From positions 1-64,000 of the forward strand of contig JADQBB010000007.1 in NCBI GenBank assembly GCA_016903695.1: a DNA stretch of 64,000 nucleotides. Direction: 5' to 3'. Source of the DNA: Chlorogloea purpurea SAG 13.99. Its GTDB lineage: Bacteria > Cyanobacteriota > Cyanobacteriia > Cyanobacteriales > Microcystaceae. Every line of letters begins with the position of its first letter. The first letter of the stretch is position 1. Below are positions 63,317-64,000 of the stretch, in pieces. The notes below the pieces were generated by a model. That model made no database searches. It was not told the origin of the DNA and saw nothing but the letters and a program-made list of their open reading frames with translations. The position numbers and the translations under genes are program-made.

Positions 63317-64000
63317 CTAATTTAACGTCAGGGCGAGAGCGATCGCAACGGCAGCACCGATCAAAGTATTGATCACATTGACTAATTCATTAGTCAACCA
63401 ATCGTAACGAGATTGTAGGGTAGCCCCGATAACGCTCTCTAAGTTAGTGGCCATGAAAGCGGCGATAATACACCACACCACACCCACAATAGTAATTAAT
63501 CCCAAACCCCAAGCTAAAAGAGCGATCGATAAACCGCCGACGATTCCCGCCGCAGTACCTTCAAGACTCACCGCGCCTTCCGTACCTCTGGGCACGCTTT
63601 GGAGGGTGGTGATTAAAAAAGTTCTCTTTCCGTAAGCTTTTCCGACTTCGCTTGCGGTAGTGTCGGCTAATTTGGTGGCGAAACTGGCTACATAGCCCAC
63701 TATGAATAAGCCAGGCCAAGGTTCAGGCAATAATAAAGATAGTATAGCGCAGATAGAGGCTATCAAGGCGGAACCCCAAACATTTTCCGGGCCTCTCATG
63801 CCCGATCGTTTTTCGGCTATACCCTCGGCTTCTTTTCGTGCCATGCCGATACGAGTTACCGCCGACCCGACGAAGAAATAAAATAAAACTACTACATAAG
63901 CGCGCCATCCCAAGGAACCCCAAACGATCACACCCAATAGCCAAGCGTTGAGATAACCGGCGGGCGTTAATAATTTTTTCGGTAAGAGAAAAGCTATCCC
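63317..64000 (-). CDS. DUF92 membrane protein (VTE6-like), partial at the window edge
   Basis: 227 residues visible; the 5' end lies beyond 64000. The frame stays open through the edge, and its first visible residues, GIAFLLPKKLLTPAGYLNAW, are family-like, so an in-frame initiator near 63937 is internal. Polytopic protein with KEAEGIAEKRSGMRGPENVWGSA, SFATKLADTTASEVGKAYG and RGTEGAVSLEGT, the DUF92/TIGR00297 signature. Plant VTE6 members phosphorylate phytyl phosphate for tocopherol and chlorophyll recycling, a likely role here too. Confidence 0.87.
   Translation of the reverse strand, partial: GIAFLLPKKLLTPAGYLNAWLLGVIVWGSLGWRAYVVVLFYFFVGSAVTRIGMARKEAEGIAEKRSGMRGPENVWGSALIASICAILSLLLPEPWPGLFIVGYVASFATKLADTTASEVGKAYGKRTFLITTLQSVPRGTEGAVSLEGTAAGIVGGLSIALLAWGLGLITIVGVVWCIIAAFMATNLESVIGATLQSRYDWLTNELVNVINTLIGAAVAIALALTLN

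Overview
The window is chromosomal DNA from a cyanobacterium, most likely a unicellular (chroococcalean-type) species of moderate to low GC. This rests on cyanobacterial hallmark genes: the pcxA proton-extrusion gene, a desA-type lipid desaturase, a DUF3285 protein, a DUF760 protein, the rppA/rppB pair, and the petR-petP-prxQ gene order. It also rests on many copies of the cyanobacterial HIP1 octamer GCGATCGC. No rRNA, CRISPR array, phage gene or intact transposase was seen. There is one tRNA, Gln(TTG).

Layout. 0-12.7 kb is mostly housekeeping: mutL, priA, a group 2 sigma factor, a class V aminotransferase, a JAMM peptidase, an HdeD-like membrane protein and a Fur-family regulator. It also holds a tightly packed minus-strand cluster DUF3285-ybeY-dgkA-trpG-degenerate MBL protein-beta-propeller. 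12.9-31.0 kb is a metal-homeostasis region: an RND metal pump, a His-rich lipoprotein, two secreted DUF2808-like proteins, the RppA/RppB two-component system, a Zn/Cd-type P-ATPase, an Nramp transporter, the RND adaptor, a CopA-type P-ATPase, a membrane cupredoxin, a DUF305 stub, and PetR/PetP with a peroxiredoxin Q. 31-64 kb returns to conserved genes: pcxA, ppk2, scpB, nagZ-rbfA, nrdA/nrdB, a divergent coaBC-like operon, tolC, an O-antigen-ligase-like protein, ribE, cdsA, cbiT, a phosphorothioation-associated methyltransferase, phoX, desA, plsX-fabH-fabD, an S13 carboxypeptidase and a DUF92 gene cut by the window end.

How it works together. The metal region appears wired by several separate regulators that can be read in the DNA. 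A 16-base direct repeat, TTCATCTTNATTTCAT, with 11-base spacing occurs upstream of the RND pump, the DUF2808 pair (followed by rppAB) and the RND adaptor. This suggests one response-regulator regulon that reunites a pump and adaptor lying about 8 kb apart. The Zn/Cd ATPase is preceded by a long perfect inverted repeat of the SmtB/ArsR class beside a Zur/Fur-like palindrome. copA is preceded by a MerR-class promoter with a 20-base spacer and a central dyad. No ArsR, Zur or MerR gene lies in the window, so those regulators would act from elsewhere.

Other regulatory signals are a three-unit Pho-box-like repeat before phoX, paired NrdR-like boxes before nrdA, and a sigma-factor terminator whose 3' arm doubles as the Shine-Dalgarno of the next gene. 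The least explained protein is the orphan phosphorothioation-associated methyltransferase, whose flanking domain is duplicated on both sides of the catalytic core and which has no dnd genes nearby.
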